Shown here piece by piece: positions 24,639-34,483 of a stretch of DNA of 64,000 bases. The position numbers were made by a program, and so were the translations under genes. Below the pieces are notes generated by a model, which worked only from the letters and a program-made list of their open reading frames with translations, had not been told where the DNA came from and searched no databases. Origin of the DNA: Streptomyces umbrinus (GTDB lineage: Bacteria > Actinomycetota > Actinomycetes > Streptomycetales > Streptomycetaceae). The stretch covers positions 10,949,501 through 11,013,500 of the forward strand of contig NZ_JAUSZI010000002.1 in NCBI RefSeq assembly GCF_030817415.1, written 5' to 3'. Position 1 is the stretch's first letter, and each line of letters starts with the position of its first letter.

Positions 24639-26885
24639 TTGTCGCGCACCACGAACTCTCGCCAGCTGCCGGACATGGACCGGACAACCCCGGAGCCCGA
24701 CGTGACGCCGGAGGCTCCTCCGGCGGACACGCTCGACGACATCCAGCACAGCACCCCTCTCGAAGAGACCGCCCCAGCAAAGGGTGTTGCGGCCGAGCAT
24801 GCCGCTTCCTCTGAGCGGGACGGTGCGGAGGAGGCCACCGCCGCCGAGGAGGGGCCTGCGGGGGAGACGCCTGCAGGAGAGGTGTCCGTAGGGGCGGTGC
24901 CTGCAGAAGAGGGGGTCACCGCCTCCGAAGGGGAATCCGAAGAGAAGCCCGCCGTCGACATCGACACGGACACGGCCTCTGACAAGGCTTCCGGGGCGGA
25001 GGAGGAAGTGCCTTCCGAAGAGGCTCCTGCGGTGGAGAAGAACACGCCCTCCGAAAAGACTCCTGCGGTCGAGGAGGGCGTGAGCGCCGAAAAGGCTCCT
25101 GCGGTAGAGGAGAGCGTGAGTGCCGAGAAGGACCCCGCAGACGAGGGCAACACCGCCGCTGAAGACACCTCCGTCACCGACGAAGGCACCTCCGAGGGCG
25201 ACGGCCCCGTCGAGCCCCCGGACGAGCCCGTCGCCCCCCGCAAGTGGCGCGACCGGCACCCGGTCGCCGCGCGCAACGTGGGATGGACCGTCACGGGCCT
25301 GTCCCTCCTGCTCGTCTGCTTCGCGCTCCTCATGCCGACCTCCGCCCCCAAGTTCACGCCCGGCGTGTTCCTGCGCATCCCGGTGGAGGCGGTCCTCGGC
25401 GCCGCCGTCCTCATCGTCCTGCCGCGCAGGCCACGGATAGCGGTGGCGATCCTGTCCGGCGCGATCCTCGGCGTACTGACCGTCCTGAACCTTCTCGACG
25501 TCGGCTTCAACATGTTCCTCGGCCGTGGATTCAACGTGGTCCTCGACTGGGTCCTGTTCGACGACGCGCAGTCCTACCTCAAGGACACGATGGGCAACGG
25601 CGGTGCGATCGGCGCCGTGATCGCCGTCGTGGCCCTCGTCCTCATCGTGCTCGTCCTGATGACCCTGGCGGTGCTCCGGGTGAGCAACGTCATGACCCGC
25701 AACCGTGACGCGGCCAGCCGCGTCACACTGGTGGTCGGGACCGCCTGGGTCACCTGCGCGGCGCTCGGCCTGCAGCTGTCCGGTCCGGGGATCGCGGCCA
25801 GGACCACGGTCGCCCGCGTCGAGGACCGCGTGAACCGGGTGCAGGCGACCCTCAAGGACGAGGCGGCGTTCGCCAAAGAGGCCAAGAAGGACGCCTTCGG
25901 CGGCACCCCGGGCGACCAGCTCCTCACCGATCTGCGCGGCAAGGACGTCATGATCGCCTTCATCGAGAGCTACGGCCGCAGCGCGATCGAGGACGAGGCC
26001 ACCGCCGCGGGCGTCGACGCGACGCTCACGGCCAAGAACGAGGCACTGACCAAGGCCGGCTACTCCGCCAAGAGCGGCTGGCTCACCTCGGCGACGTACG
26101 GCGGCAGCAGCTGGCTCGGCCACTCGACCTTCCTGTCGGGCCTGTGGATCAACAACCAGAACCGCTATCGCACCGTCACCGCGGGCGAGCACCTGACTCT
26201 CACCGGCGCCTTCCAGCGCACCGGCGCCTGGCGGACCGTGGGCGTCATGCCGGGCGTCCAGAAGAACTGGCCGGAGGGCAAGTTCTACGGCCTCGACAAC
26301 GTCTACGACTCCCGGGAACTCGGCTACGAGGGCCCGAAGTTCAGCTGGTCGACCATGCCCGACCAGTACGCCCTGAGCGCCTTCGAGCGCCTTGAGCACG
26401 GCAAGAAGCGCGACAAGCCGCTGATGTCGGAGATCATCCTGACCTCCAGCCATCAGCCCTGGGCCCCGATCCCCAAGATGATCCCCTGGGACCAGGTCGG
26501 CGACGGCTCGGTCTACGAGGGCATCGAGAAGGCGGGCAAGGACCCCGCGGACGTGTTCTACGACTCCAAGAAGGTCAAGGAGGAGTACGGCAAGTCCATC
26601 CAGTACTCGGTGAACTCCCTCATCGACTACGTGGTGAAGTACGGCAGCAAGAACACCGTCCTCGTCTTCCTGGGCGACCACCAGCCGCTCGCCAGCGTCA
26701 GCGGCAGCAACGCCAGCCGGGACGTGCCCGTCTCGATCGTCGCCCACGACAAGTCCGTACTCGACAAGATCGACGACTGGGGCTGGACGGACGGCATCAA
26801 GCCCGACAAGTCCGCGCCGGTGTGGCGGATGGACTCGTTCCGCGACCGCTTCCTGACCGCGTACGGTTCCACTCCCAAGCCGTAG
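24639..26885 (+). CDS. Membrane sulfatase-fold protein (LTA-synthase-like) with acidic repeat N-terminus
   Basis: 748 aa. The TTG start at 24639 has GAAGGA 9 nt upstream; an ATG 12 codons later is possible. Residues 15-200 are an acidic, Ala/Glu/Pro-rich cytoplasmic region with tandem repeats. About four to five membrane helices follow (215-245, 250-268, 272-295, 325-350, 360-380). From 435 comes an extracellular alkaline-phosphatase/sulfatase domain: MIAFIESYGRSAIEDEA (nucleophile region), WLTSATYGGSSWLGHSTFLSG, ILTSSHQPWAP and VLVFLGDHQPLASVSG (metal-ligand Asp-His). The family includes LtaS-type polymerases and phosphotransferases, so it may modify or build a wall glycopolymer; a direct sulfatase role is unlikely. 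Confidence 0.85.
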   Translation: MSRTTNSRQLPDMDRTTPEPDVTPEAPPADTLDDIQHSTPLEETAPAKGVAAEHAASSERDGAEEATAAEEGPAGETPAGEVSVGAVPAEEGVTASEGESEEKPAVDIDTDTASDKASGAEEEVPSEEAPAVEKNTPSEKTPAVEEGVSAEKAPAVEESVSAEKDPADEGNTAAEDTSVTDEGTSEGDGPVEPPDEPVAPRKWRDRHPVAARNVGWTVTGLSLLLVCFALLMPTSAPKFTPGVFLRIPVEAVLGAAVLIVLPRRPRIAVAILSGAILGVLTVLNLLDVGFNMFLGRGFNVVLDWVLFDDAQSYLKDTMGNGGAIGAVIAVVALVLIVLVLMTLAVLRVSNVMTRNRDAASRVTLVVGTAWVTCAALGLQLSGPGIAARTTVARVEDRVNRVQATLKDEAAFAKEAKKDAFGGTPGDQLLTDLRGKDVMIAFIESYGRSAIEDEATAAGVDATLTAKNEALTKAGYSAKSGWLTSATYGGSSWLGHSTFLSGLWINNQNRYRTVTAGEHLTLTGAFQRTGAWRTVGVMPGVQKNWPEGKFYGLDNVYDSRELGYEGPKFSWSTMPDQYALSAFERLEHGKKRDKPLMSEIILTSSHQPWAPIPKMIPWDQVGDGSVYEGIEKAGKDPADVFYDSKKVKEEYGKSIQYSVNSLIDYVVKYGSKNTVLVFLGDHQPLASVSGSNASRDVPVSIVAHDKSVLDKIDDWGWTDGIKPDKSAPVWRMDSFRDRFLTAYGSTPKP
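25017..25139. repeat. 36-bp tandem repeat in sulfatase-fold gene
   Basis: Three full units (25017-25052, 25053-25088, 25089-25124) and a partial fourth encode EEAPAVEKNTPS, EKTPAVEEGVSA, EKAPAVEESVSA, EKDPADEG. All are in frame, in the acidic N-terminal region. Confidence 0.85.
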
Positions 26886-26913
26886 GGCGTTGCAGTCGGC
26901 CCAGGCCCAGGCC

Positions 26914-26948
26914 CAGGCACAGGTCCCGGACCGCGGGGCCTGTGCCTG
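26914..26948. terminator. Bidirectional hairpin terminator
   Basis: CAGGCACAGG (26914-26923) pairs perfectly with CCTGTGCCTG (26939-26948), extended inward by a G-U and four G-C pairs to a 15-bp stem with a 5-nt loop. It lies between the convergent sulfatase-fold and paaK genes, just after a (CCCAGG)n run. Confidence 0.8.
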
Positions 26949-26962
26949 TGCAGACGGGCGGC

Positions 26963-28258
26963 CTAGCGCGGGCGCAGGTCCATGATCCGCTTGATCTTCC
27001 CCACCGACCGCTCCAGCGACTCCGGTTCGACGATCTCGACAGTGACCGAGACGCCGATGCCGTCCTTCACGGCCGCCGTGATGGCGCGCGCGGCCTCGTC
27101 GCGGATCTCGGGCGTGGCGCCGGCCCGGGCCTCGGCGCGCACGGTGAGCGCGTCGAGGCGGCCCTCGCGGGTCAGCCGCAGCTGGAAGTGCGGGGCGACG
27201 CCCGGTGTGCGCAGGACGATCTCCTCGATCTGAGTGGGGAAGAGGTTCACGCCGCGCAGGATGACCATGTCGTCACTGCGCCCGGTGATCTTCTGCATCC
27301 GGCGGAAGGTCCGGGCCGTACCGGGCAGCAGCCGTGTGAGGTCCCGGGTCCGGTAGCGGATCACGGGCATGGCTTCCTTGGTGAGCGAGGTGAAGACCAG
27401 CTCGCCCTCCTCGCCGTCCGGCAGCAGCTCGCCGGTGATCGGATCGACGATCTCCGGGTAGAAGTGGTCCTCCCAGATGTGCAGGCCGTCCTTCGTCTCG
27501 ACGCACTCCTGGGCGACTCCCGGGCCGATCACCTCCGACAGCCCGTATATGTCGACCGCGTCGATCGCGAAGCGGTCCTCGATCTCCCGGCGCATCTCCT
27601 CGGTCCAGGGCTCTGCACCGAAGACCCCCACCCGGAGCGAGGTGTGCCGCGGGTCCACGCCCTGCCGCTCGAACTCGTCGAGGAGCGTCAGCATGTAGGA
27701 GGGCGTCACCATGATGATCCCGGGCTTCAGATCCTGGATCAGCTGCACCTGGCGGGCCGTCATGCCGCCGGACGCGGGGATCACCGTACAGCCGAGCCGT
27801 TCGGCGCCGTAGTGGGCGCCGAGCCCACCGGTGAACAGCCCGTAGCCGTACGCCACATGCACGGTGTCACCGGGCCGGGCGCCGGCCGCGCGGAGCGAGC
27901 GCGCCACCATGTCGGACCACATCGAAAGGTCGCTCTCGGTGTAGCCGACGACCGTGGGCCGCCCGGTGGTACCGCTCGACGCGTGGATACGGCGGATACG
28001 GTCCTGCGGCACGGCGAACATCCCGTACGGATAGTTCTCGCGCAGGTCCGCCTTCGTGGTGAAGGGGAAGCGGGCCAGATCGGCGAGCGAGTGGCAGTCC
28101 TCGGGCCGGAGCCCCGCCTTGTCGAAGGAGTCCCGGTAGAAGGGCACGTTCTCGTACGCGTGTCGCAGCGATGCCCTCAGCCGCTCCAGCTGGAGCGCGC
28201 GCAGGCCCTCCGCGTCGAGCCGCTCGCCCTCGTCCAGCAGGTCCGTCGAATCCGCCAT
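26963..28258 (-). CDS. paaK: Phenylacetate-CoA ligase
   Basis: 431 aa. N-terminus LDAEGLRALQLERLRASLRHAYENVPFYR, then HASSGTTGRPTVVGYT (AMP-binding P-loop, about 92-107), VDIYGLSEVIGPGVAQEC, FTSLTKEAMPVIRYRTRDLT and KITGRSDDMVILRGVNLFPTQIEE: all signatures of PaaK. It activates phenylacetate to phenylacetyl-CoA, the first step of the aerobic phenylacetate pathway. The other paa genes (paaABCDE, paaZ) are not in the window, so this is a stand-alone ligase; a related aryl-acetate substrate is possible. An 18-bp palindrome lies 35 bp upstream of its start. Confidence 0.93.
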   Translation of the reverse strand: MADSTDLLDEGERLDAEGLRALQLERLRASLRHAYENVPFYRDSFDKAGLRPEDCHSLADLARFPFTTKADLRENYPYGMFAVPQDRIRRIHASSGTTGRPTVVGYTESDLSMWSDMVARSLRAAGARPGDTVHVAYGYGLFTGGLGAHYGAERLGCTVIPASGGMTARQVQLIQDLKPGIIMVTPSYMLTLLDEFERQGVDPRHTSLRVGVFGAEPWTEEMRREIEDRFAIDAVDIYGLSEVIGPGVAQECVETKDGLHIWEDHFYPEIVDPITGELLPDGEEGELVFTSLTKEAMPVIRYRTRDLTRLLPGTARTFRRMQKITGRSDDMVILRGVNLFPTQIEEIVLRTPGVAPHFQLRLTREGRLDALTVRAEARAGATPEIRDEAARAITAAVKDGIGVSVTVEIVEPESLERSVGKIKRIMDLRPR

Positions 28259-28292
28259 GGGGCCGCTCCCTCACCAAACGATCCATTACGGG

Positions 28293-28310
28293 CGACCGAT
28301 CATTCGGTCG
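28293..28310. promoter_or_regulatory. 18-bp palindrome in the paaK promoter region
   Basis: CGACCGA-TCAT-TCGGTCG: 7-bp perfect arms, 4-bp spacer, 35 bp before the paaK start. The CCGA...TCGG core recalls the operators of TetR-family PaaR regulators, but no paaR gene is in the window. Confidence 0.6.
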
Positions 28311-28457
28311 CTCTGCTCCGGATCAGTAATTCAGGGGTACGGGCCGTCGTCAAGACATGAGGCGGCCACGGGGAGGGGGCGGCGGGTCCGGTGCGCGGAG
28401 GTACGGCGGAGGGAGCGGCCGCCGTACCGTCCTGATGCTCTGCTGTTCTCAGCAGGT

Positions 28458-30080
28458 CTACCGGGCGGCCTCCGCCGCCACCGAGCGTGCCCACCGGTAG
28501 TCGGCCTTGCCGCTCGGCGAGCGCTGGATGGAGTCCGTGATCACCAGCTGGCGCGGGATCTTGTAGCCCGCGAGATGGGTGCGGCAGTGGTTCTGGATGT
28601 CGTCCAGGGACGGCTGCCCGGCGCCCGTGCGCAGCTGCACCACGGCCGCCACGTGGTTGCCCCACTTCTCGTCGGGCACCCCGGCGACCAGTGCGTCGTA
28701 CACATCGGGATGCGACTTGAGCGCCTGCTCGACCTCCTCCGGATACACCTTCTCGCCGCCGGTGTTGATGCACTGCGAACCGCGCCCGAGGACGGTGACG
28801 ACCCCCTCCTCGTCGACGGTCGCCATGTCGCCGAGCAGCACCCAGCGAGCGCCGTCCTTCTCGAAGAAGGTCTCGGCGGTCTTCCTGGGGTCGTTGTAGT
28901 AGCCGAGGGGCACATGGCCGCGCTGGGCGACGCGCCCCACCTCGCCGACGGGGACCGGCTCGTACGTCGTCGGATCCACCACCTGCGTACGGGAGTTGAC
29001 GCGGATCCGGAACCCGCGGTCGGGACCCGAGTCGTCCGTCGCCGTGCCGTTGAAGCCGGACTCGGAGGAACCGAAGTTGTTGAGGAGCGTGACGTTCGGG
29101 ATGAGCGCCTGGAACTGGGCGCGCACCGTCTCCGACATGATCGCGCCGGAGGAGGAGACGCTGAACATGGACGAGGTGTCGGTGCCCTTCATCGGTCCGT
29201 TCAGCGCGTCGATGAGGGGCCGCAGCATCGCGTCGCCGACCAGGGACATGCTGGTGACCTTCTCCTTCTCGATGGTCCGCAGCACCTCCTCGGGCACGAA
29301 CTTGCGGTGGATCACGATGCGTTGGCCGAAGTTGAAGCCGATGAACGCGGTCAGGGTCGAGGTGCCGTGCATCAGCGGGGGCGTGGGGAAGAAGGTGATC
29401 CCCTCGCCGCCGGCCGCGACCCGCTCGGCGAGCTCCTCCGGCGTCTTCACCGGCTCACCGGTCGGGGCGCCGCCGCCCAACCCCGAGAAGAACAGGTCCT
29501 CCTGACGCCACATCACACCCTTTGGCATCCCGGTCGTGCCGCCGGTGTAGATGATGAACTGGTCGTCGGGGGAGCGGGGCGGGAAGCCGCGCTCGGACGA
29601 TCCGGAGGCCTCGATGTCGGCGAAGTCCACCACCGTCGGCAGCACGGGTGCGTCAGAGGCCGGGGCGCCGACCCGTACGAGATGCCGCAGCGCCGACGTG
29701 CGCGGCATGGCCGCCGCGACCCGTTCGGTGAACTCCGTGTCGAAGACCAGTGCCGCCAGGTCCGCATCCCGGTAGAGGTAGACCAACTCCTCTTCCACGT
29801 AGCGGTAGTTGACGTTGACCGGAACGATCCGGGCCTTGAGGCAGCCGAGTACGGTCTGGAGATACTCGATGCCGTTGTAGAGATGCAGTCCGAGATGCTC
29901 ACCGGGGCGTATGCCGCTGTCGATCAGGTGGTGGGCGACGCGATTGGCCGCCGCGTCCAGCTCAGCGTAGGTGAGCCGGCGCTCCGCACCCGTGCCGGGG
30001 TGGTCGATGTAGACGAGCGCCTCGCGGTCGGGGACCACGTCGACGACCGACTCGAACAGGTCGGCAAGGTTGTACTCCAC
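28458..30080 (-). CDS. FadD19-like acyl-CoA synthetase
   Basis: 540 aa from GTG 30080, which has AGGAGG 4 nt upstream; the frame is open 7 codons further without one. Motifs: YTGGTTGMPKGVMWRQ (P-loop, with the TGGTTG and VMWR forms typical of FadD19/FadD17-type sterol synthetases), FGSSESGFNGT, GDMATVDEEGVVTVLGRGSQCINTGGEKVYPEEVEQAL, and RSPSGKADYRWA (C-terminal Lys). FadD19 of mycobacteria activates the C24/C26 acid of sterol side chains. Here it is divergent from a crotonase gene, as fadD19 is from echA19 in mycobacteria. Assignment to sterols is inference. Confidence 0.9.
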   Translation of the reverse strand: MEYNLADLFESVVDVVPDREALVYIDHPGTGAERRLTYAELDAAANRVAHHLIDSGIRPGEHLGLHLYNGIEYLQTVLGCLKARIVPVNVNYRYVEEELVYLYRDADLAALVFDTEFTERVAAAMPRTSALRHLVRVGAPASDAPVLPTVVDFADIEASGSSERGFPPRSPDDQFIIYTGGTTGMPKGVMWRQEDLFFSGLGGGAPTGEPVKTPEELAERVAAGGEGITFFPTPPLMHGTSTLTAFIGFNFGQRIVIHRKFVPEEVLRTIEKEKVTSMSLVGDAMLRPLIDALNGPMKGTDTSSMFSVSSSGAIMSETVRAQFQALIPNVTLLNNFGSSESGFNGTATDDSGPDRGFRIRVNSRTQVVDPTTYEPVPVGEVGRVAQRGHVPLGYYNDPRKTAETFFEKDGARWVLLGDMATVDEEGVVTVLGRGSQCINTGGEKVYPEEVEQALKSHPDVYDALVAGVPDEKWGNHVAAVVQLRTGAGQPSLDDIQNHCRTHLAGYKIPRQLVITDSIQRSPSGKADYRWARSVAAEAAR

Positions 30081-30186
30081 CGCTCCTCCTGACCCCGGCA
30101 AGCTTCGACGATCGGACGTGCGTCATCGCTTCGCCGGTCATCAGAGCAAAGCCCGCCACAACTGTGAAGGGTCCGCGCACAAGAAA

Positions 30187-30203
30187 TCTGACTGACTGTC
30201 AGA
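30187..30203. promoter_or_regulatory. 17-bp palindrome between fadD19-like and crotonase genes
   Basis: TCTGAC-TGACT-GTCAGA, perfect 6-bp arms with 5-bp spacer, lying between the two divergent starts (107 bp from one and 65 bp from the other). It could control both. It does not match the KstR consensus (TNNAACNNGTTNNA), so a different TetR-like regulator is likely. Confidence 0.6.
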
Positions 30204-30267
30204 AAACCCTTGAACTGGCCCCTCCGCTCCTGCAACCTGTTCTCGTTCCTGAGACGGGAGGACGGCA

Positions 30268-31068
30268 ATGGGTGGGACGGAACACCTCACCGTGCAGCGC
30301 GAAGGCGCCACACTGGTGCTCACGCTCAACAGGCCCGAGGCCAAGAACGCGCTCTCGCTGCCGATGCTGGTCGGCCTGTACGACGGCTGGGTCGAGGCCG
30401 ACGCGGACGACGCCATCCGCTCGATCATCCTCACCGGCGCGGGCGGCGCGTTCTGCGCCGGCATGGACCTCAAGGCCCTCGCGGGCAAGGGGATGGAGGG
30501 CCAGCAGTACCGGGACCGCCTCAAGGCCGACCCCGATCTGCACTGGAAGGCGATGCTGCGGCATCACCGGCCCCGCAAGCCCGTGATCGCCGCGGTCGAG
30601 GGCTACTGCGTGGCCGGCGGTACCGAGATCCTTCAGGGGACCGACATCCGGGTCGCGGGGGAGTCCGCCACGTTCGGGCTCTTCGAGGTGAAGCGCGGGC
30701 TGTTCCCGATCGGCGGCTCGACGGTCCGCCTCCAGCGGCAGATTCCGCGGACGCATGCGCTGGAGATGCTGCTCACCGGCCGTCCGTACTCGGCGCGGGA
30801 GGCCGCCGACATCGGTCTGATCGGGCATGTCGTCCCCGACGGGACGGCTCTGGAGAAGGCCCTGGCGATCGCCGGGCAGATCAACGACTGCGGGCCGCTC
30901 GCCGTCGAGGCCGTGAAGGCGTCCGTGTACGAGGCCGCCGAGATGAGCGAGGCCGACGGGCTGGCGGCCGAGTTGAAGCGGGGGTGGCCGATCTTCGATA
31001 CGGCCGATGCGAAGGAAGGTTCGCGGGCCTTTGCGGAGCGGCGTCCGCCGGTGTTTCGGAGGGAGTGA
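30268..31068 (+). CDS. Enoyl-CoA hydratase/isomerase family protein (crotonase, EchA19-like position)
   Basis: 266 aa, GGGAGGA 8 nt before the ATG. Crotonase-fold motifs: LTLNRPEAKNALSLPML, ILTGAGGAFCAGMDLKALAG (first oxyanion-hole strand), AAVEGYCVAGGTEILQGTDIRVAGESATFGLFEVKRGLFPIGG (second oxyanion hole and catalytic Glu region). It hydrates enoyl-CoA thioesters or isomerises them in the cytosol. Its place, divergent from a fadD19-like gene and upstream of DUF35 and Ltp genes, mirrors echA19 in the sterol side-chain locus. Confidence 0.9.
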   Translation: MGGTEHLTVQREGATLVLTLNRPEAKNALSLPMLVGLYDGWVEADADDAIRSIILTGAGGAFCAGMDLKALAGKGMEGQQYRDRLKADPDLHWKAMLRHHRPRKPVIAAVEGYCVAGGTEILQGTDIRVAGESATFGLFEVKRGLFPIGGSTVRLQRQIPRTHALEMLLTGRPYSAREAADIGLIGHVVPDGTALEKALAIAGQINDCGPLAVEAVKASVYEAAEMSEADGLAAELKRGWPIFDTADAKEGSRAFAERRPPVFRRE

Positions 31069-31091
31069 TGTTCGCGTGCGGCCGGTTTGAA

Positions 31092-31145
31092 GCTGCGGGC
31101 TCGTTGTGGCTGGTCGCGCAGTTCCCCGCGCCCCTGAAGGGGCGC
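31092..31145 (+). repeat. Dispersed intergenic repeat, copy B
   Basis: CTGCGGGCTC-GTTGTGGCT-GGTCGCGCAG-TTCCCCGCGC-CCCTGAAGGGGCGC, near-identical to copy A at 14872-14922. It fills most of the gap between the crotonase and the DUF35 gene and is followed by a related GC hairpin (GCGCCCCTGTCGGGGCGC, about 31184-31202). It may act as a terminator or mRNA-processing element inside the cluster. Confidence 0.8.
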
Positions 31146-31229
31146 CGGTCGTGCCCATGCGACAGCGCCGCAGGTGCCACAGCCCGCGCCCCTGTCGGGG
31201 CGCGGCCAACCGTTTCGCGAGGAGATGCC

Positions 31230-32171
31230 GTGCCTGAAGTTCTCAAAGCTCCCCTGGTTGTCGAGTTCCCCTTCACTCGCTCGCTCGGGCCCGTCCAGAG
31301 TGCGTTTCTCACCGGGCTGCGGGAGCGGGTCGTGCTCGGGGTGAAGACCCGTGACGGGCGGACGTTGGTGCCGCCCGTCGAGTACGACCCCGTCACCTCC
31401 GAAGATCTCGGTGAGCTGGTCGAGGTCGGGTCCACCGGGACCGTCACCACATGGGCCTGGAACCACGAACCCCGCCGGGGCCAGCCGCTGGACGCGGCGT
31501 TCGCCTGGGTGCTGGTGAAACTGGACGGCGCCGACACCGGGCTGCTGCACGCCCTCGACGCCCCGGGGCCCGACGCCGTACACACCGGGATGCGGGTGCG
31601 GGTCCGGTGGGCCGAGGAGCGTTCGGGGGCCATCACGGACATCGCCTGCTTCGAACCGTACGACGGTGACAGCGCCGAACTCACCGGCAGCGACGGCCGG
31701 TTCGAGGACATGGTGACCGGCATCGTCGCGCCCGCCCGCCTCGACTACACCTATTCGCCCGGCCGCGCCCAGTCCGGCTACATCAACGCGCTCTCCGACC
31801 GGCGGGCCGTCGGCGAGCGGTGCCCGTCCTGCCGCAAGGTGTACGTCCCGCCGAGGGGCGCGTGCCCCACATGTGGTGTGGCCACATCGGAACAGGTCGA
31901 GGTGGGGCCGCGCGGCACGCTCACCACGTACTGCATCGTCAACATCAAGGCGAAGAACCTCGACATCGAAGTGCCCTATGTCTACGGGCACATCGCCCTG
32001 GACGGCGCCGATCTCGCCCTGCACGGCCGCATCGGCGGCATCCCCTACGACCAGGTGCGGATGGGTCTGCGGGTCGAGCCGGTATGGACGGACGGGGGCC
32101 GCTTCCCCGACCACTACCGGCCCACCGGCGAACCCGACGCGGACTACGACACGTACAAGGAGCTGGTGTAG
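31230..32171 (+). CDS. Double-DUF35 (OB-fold / zinc-ribbon) acyl-CoA-binding partner protein
   Basis: 313 aa from GTG 31230 with GAGGAG just upstream. The sequence contains two DUF35 units. The first (about 10-125: GPVQSAFLTGLRERVVLGVK ... GTVTTWAW) has lost its zinc-ribbon cysteines. The second (about 170-300) keeps CPSC-x10-CPTC near residue 197-214 and its own OB fold (GTLTTYCIVNIKAKNLD). DUF35 proteins pair with Ltp-type thiolase-fold enzymes and bind the CoA substrate, as ChsH2 does with Ltp2. The two following genes encode such partners; the three ORFs are contiguous or overlap. A two-unit arrangement occurs in the protein next to ltp4-ltp3 in mycobacteria. Confidence 0.88.
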   Translation: MPEVLKAPLVVEFPFTRSLGPVQSAFLTGLRERVVLGVKTRDGRTLVPPVEYDPVTSEDLGELVEVGSTGTVTTWAWNHEPRRGQPLDAAFAWVLVKLDGADTGLLHALDAPGPDAVHTGMRVRVRWAEERSGAITDIACFEPYDGDSAELTGSDGRFEDMVTGIVAPARLDYTYSPGRAQSGYINALSDRRAVGERCPSCRKVYVPPRGACPTCGVATSEQVEVGPRGTLTTYCIVNIKAKNLDIEVPYVYGHIALDGADLALHGRIGGIPYDQVRMGLRVEPVWTDGGRFPDHYRPTGEPDADYDTYKELV

Positions 32172-33233
32172 ATGCCCGCGCCGAGGCCGCTGAGGGACAT
32201 CGCCGTCGTCGCCTTCGCCCAGACCGACCATCTGCGCACCTCCGACGAGCTCTCCGAGGTGGAGATGCTCATGCCCGTCCTGCACGAGGTGCTGGCGCAG
32301 ACCGGGCTGAAGACCAGTGACATCGGCTTCACCTGCTCGGGCTCCACGGACTATCTGGCGGGCCGTGCCTTCTCCTTCACGATGGCACTCGACGGTGTCG
32401 GCGCCTGGCCGCCGATCTCCGAGTCGCACGTGGAGATGGACGGGGCGTGGGCGCTGTACGAGGCCTGGACGAAGCTCCTTCACCGGCGAGGCCGACACCG
32501 CGCTCGTGTACGCGTACGGCAAGTCGTCCCCCGGGTCGGTGAGGGACGTGCTGACGCGGCAACTCGACCCCTACTACGTGGCGCCCCTGTGGCCGGACTC
32601 CATAGCCCTGGCCGCTCTGCAGGCTCAGGCCCTCATCGACGCGGGTGACACGGACGAACCCGCGCTGGCCGCCGTCGCCACCCGCAACCGTGCCTCGGCC
32701 GCCGACAACTCCCATGCCCAGCTGAGGGGTTCGGTGCCGCGGGGCGACTACGCCGTACGTCCCCTGCGTACCGGCGACTGCCCGCCCATCGGCGACGGGG
32801 CGGCCGCGGTGATCCTCGCCGCGGGGGAGCGGGCCCGTGATCTGTGCGAACGGCCCGCCTGGATCCGGGGCATCGACCACCGCATCGAGGCACACGGTCT
32901 CGGCGTGCGCGATCTGACCGACTCGCCGTCCTCGCGACTGGCGGCGGAACGGGCCGGAGCCTTCGAACGGCCCGTCGACACCGCCGAGTTGCACGCTCCG
33001 TTCACCTCGCAGGAGGTGGTGCTGCGCAAAGCCCTGCGGCTGGACGACAGCGTCGACATCAACCCGTCCGGGGGACCGCTCGCCGCCAACCCCATCATGG
33101 CCGCGGGGCTCATCCGCATCGGGGAGGCGGCCGCCCGGATCCAGCGAGGCGACTCCAACAGGGCTTTGGCGCACGCCACTTCGGGCCCGTGTCTGCAACA
33201 GAACCTGGTCGCCGTACTGGAGGGAGACCCGCG

Positions 33234-33237
<4 letters not shown>
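32172..33237 (+). pseudogene. Ltp-type thiolase-fold protein (Ltp4-like), one-base frameshift
   Basis: The gene starts at ATG 32172, directly after the DUF35 stop, and reads well to WALYEAWTKLL. One extra T at 32479-32480 (CTCCTTCACC) then shifts the frame. Removing it restores TGEADTALVYAYGKSSPG and a continuous 354-aa protein ending at 33237. Uninterrupted as found, translation would give a 158-aa product with a meaningless tail. The protein is a SCP2-thiolase relative; the nucleophilic-Cys position (SCSGSTDYLAG) and C-terminal part suggest a lyase or lipid-transfer role, not classic thiolysis. Neighbour order suggests the counterpart of Ltp4. Whether the shift is real or a sequencing error cannot be told. 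Confidence 0.8.
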
Positions 33238-34400
<1,163 letters not shown>

Positions 34401-34483
34401 AGCTGTCCCCCTCACGTGGCCTGTGCGGGGCAGTGGGCGAAAGCTAGGCTGGCCGCGGACGACGAACCGGGAGGAGCACGGAC

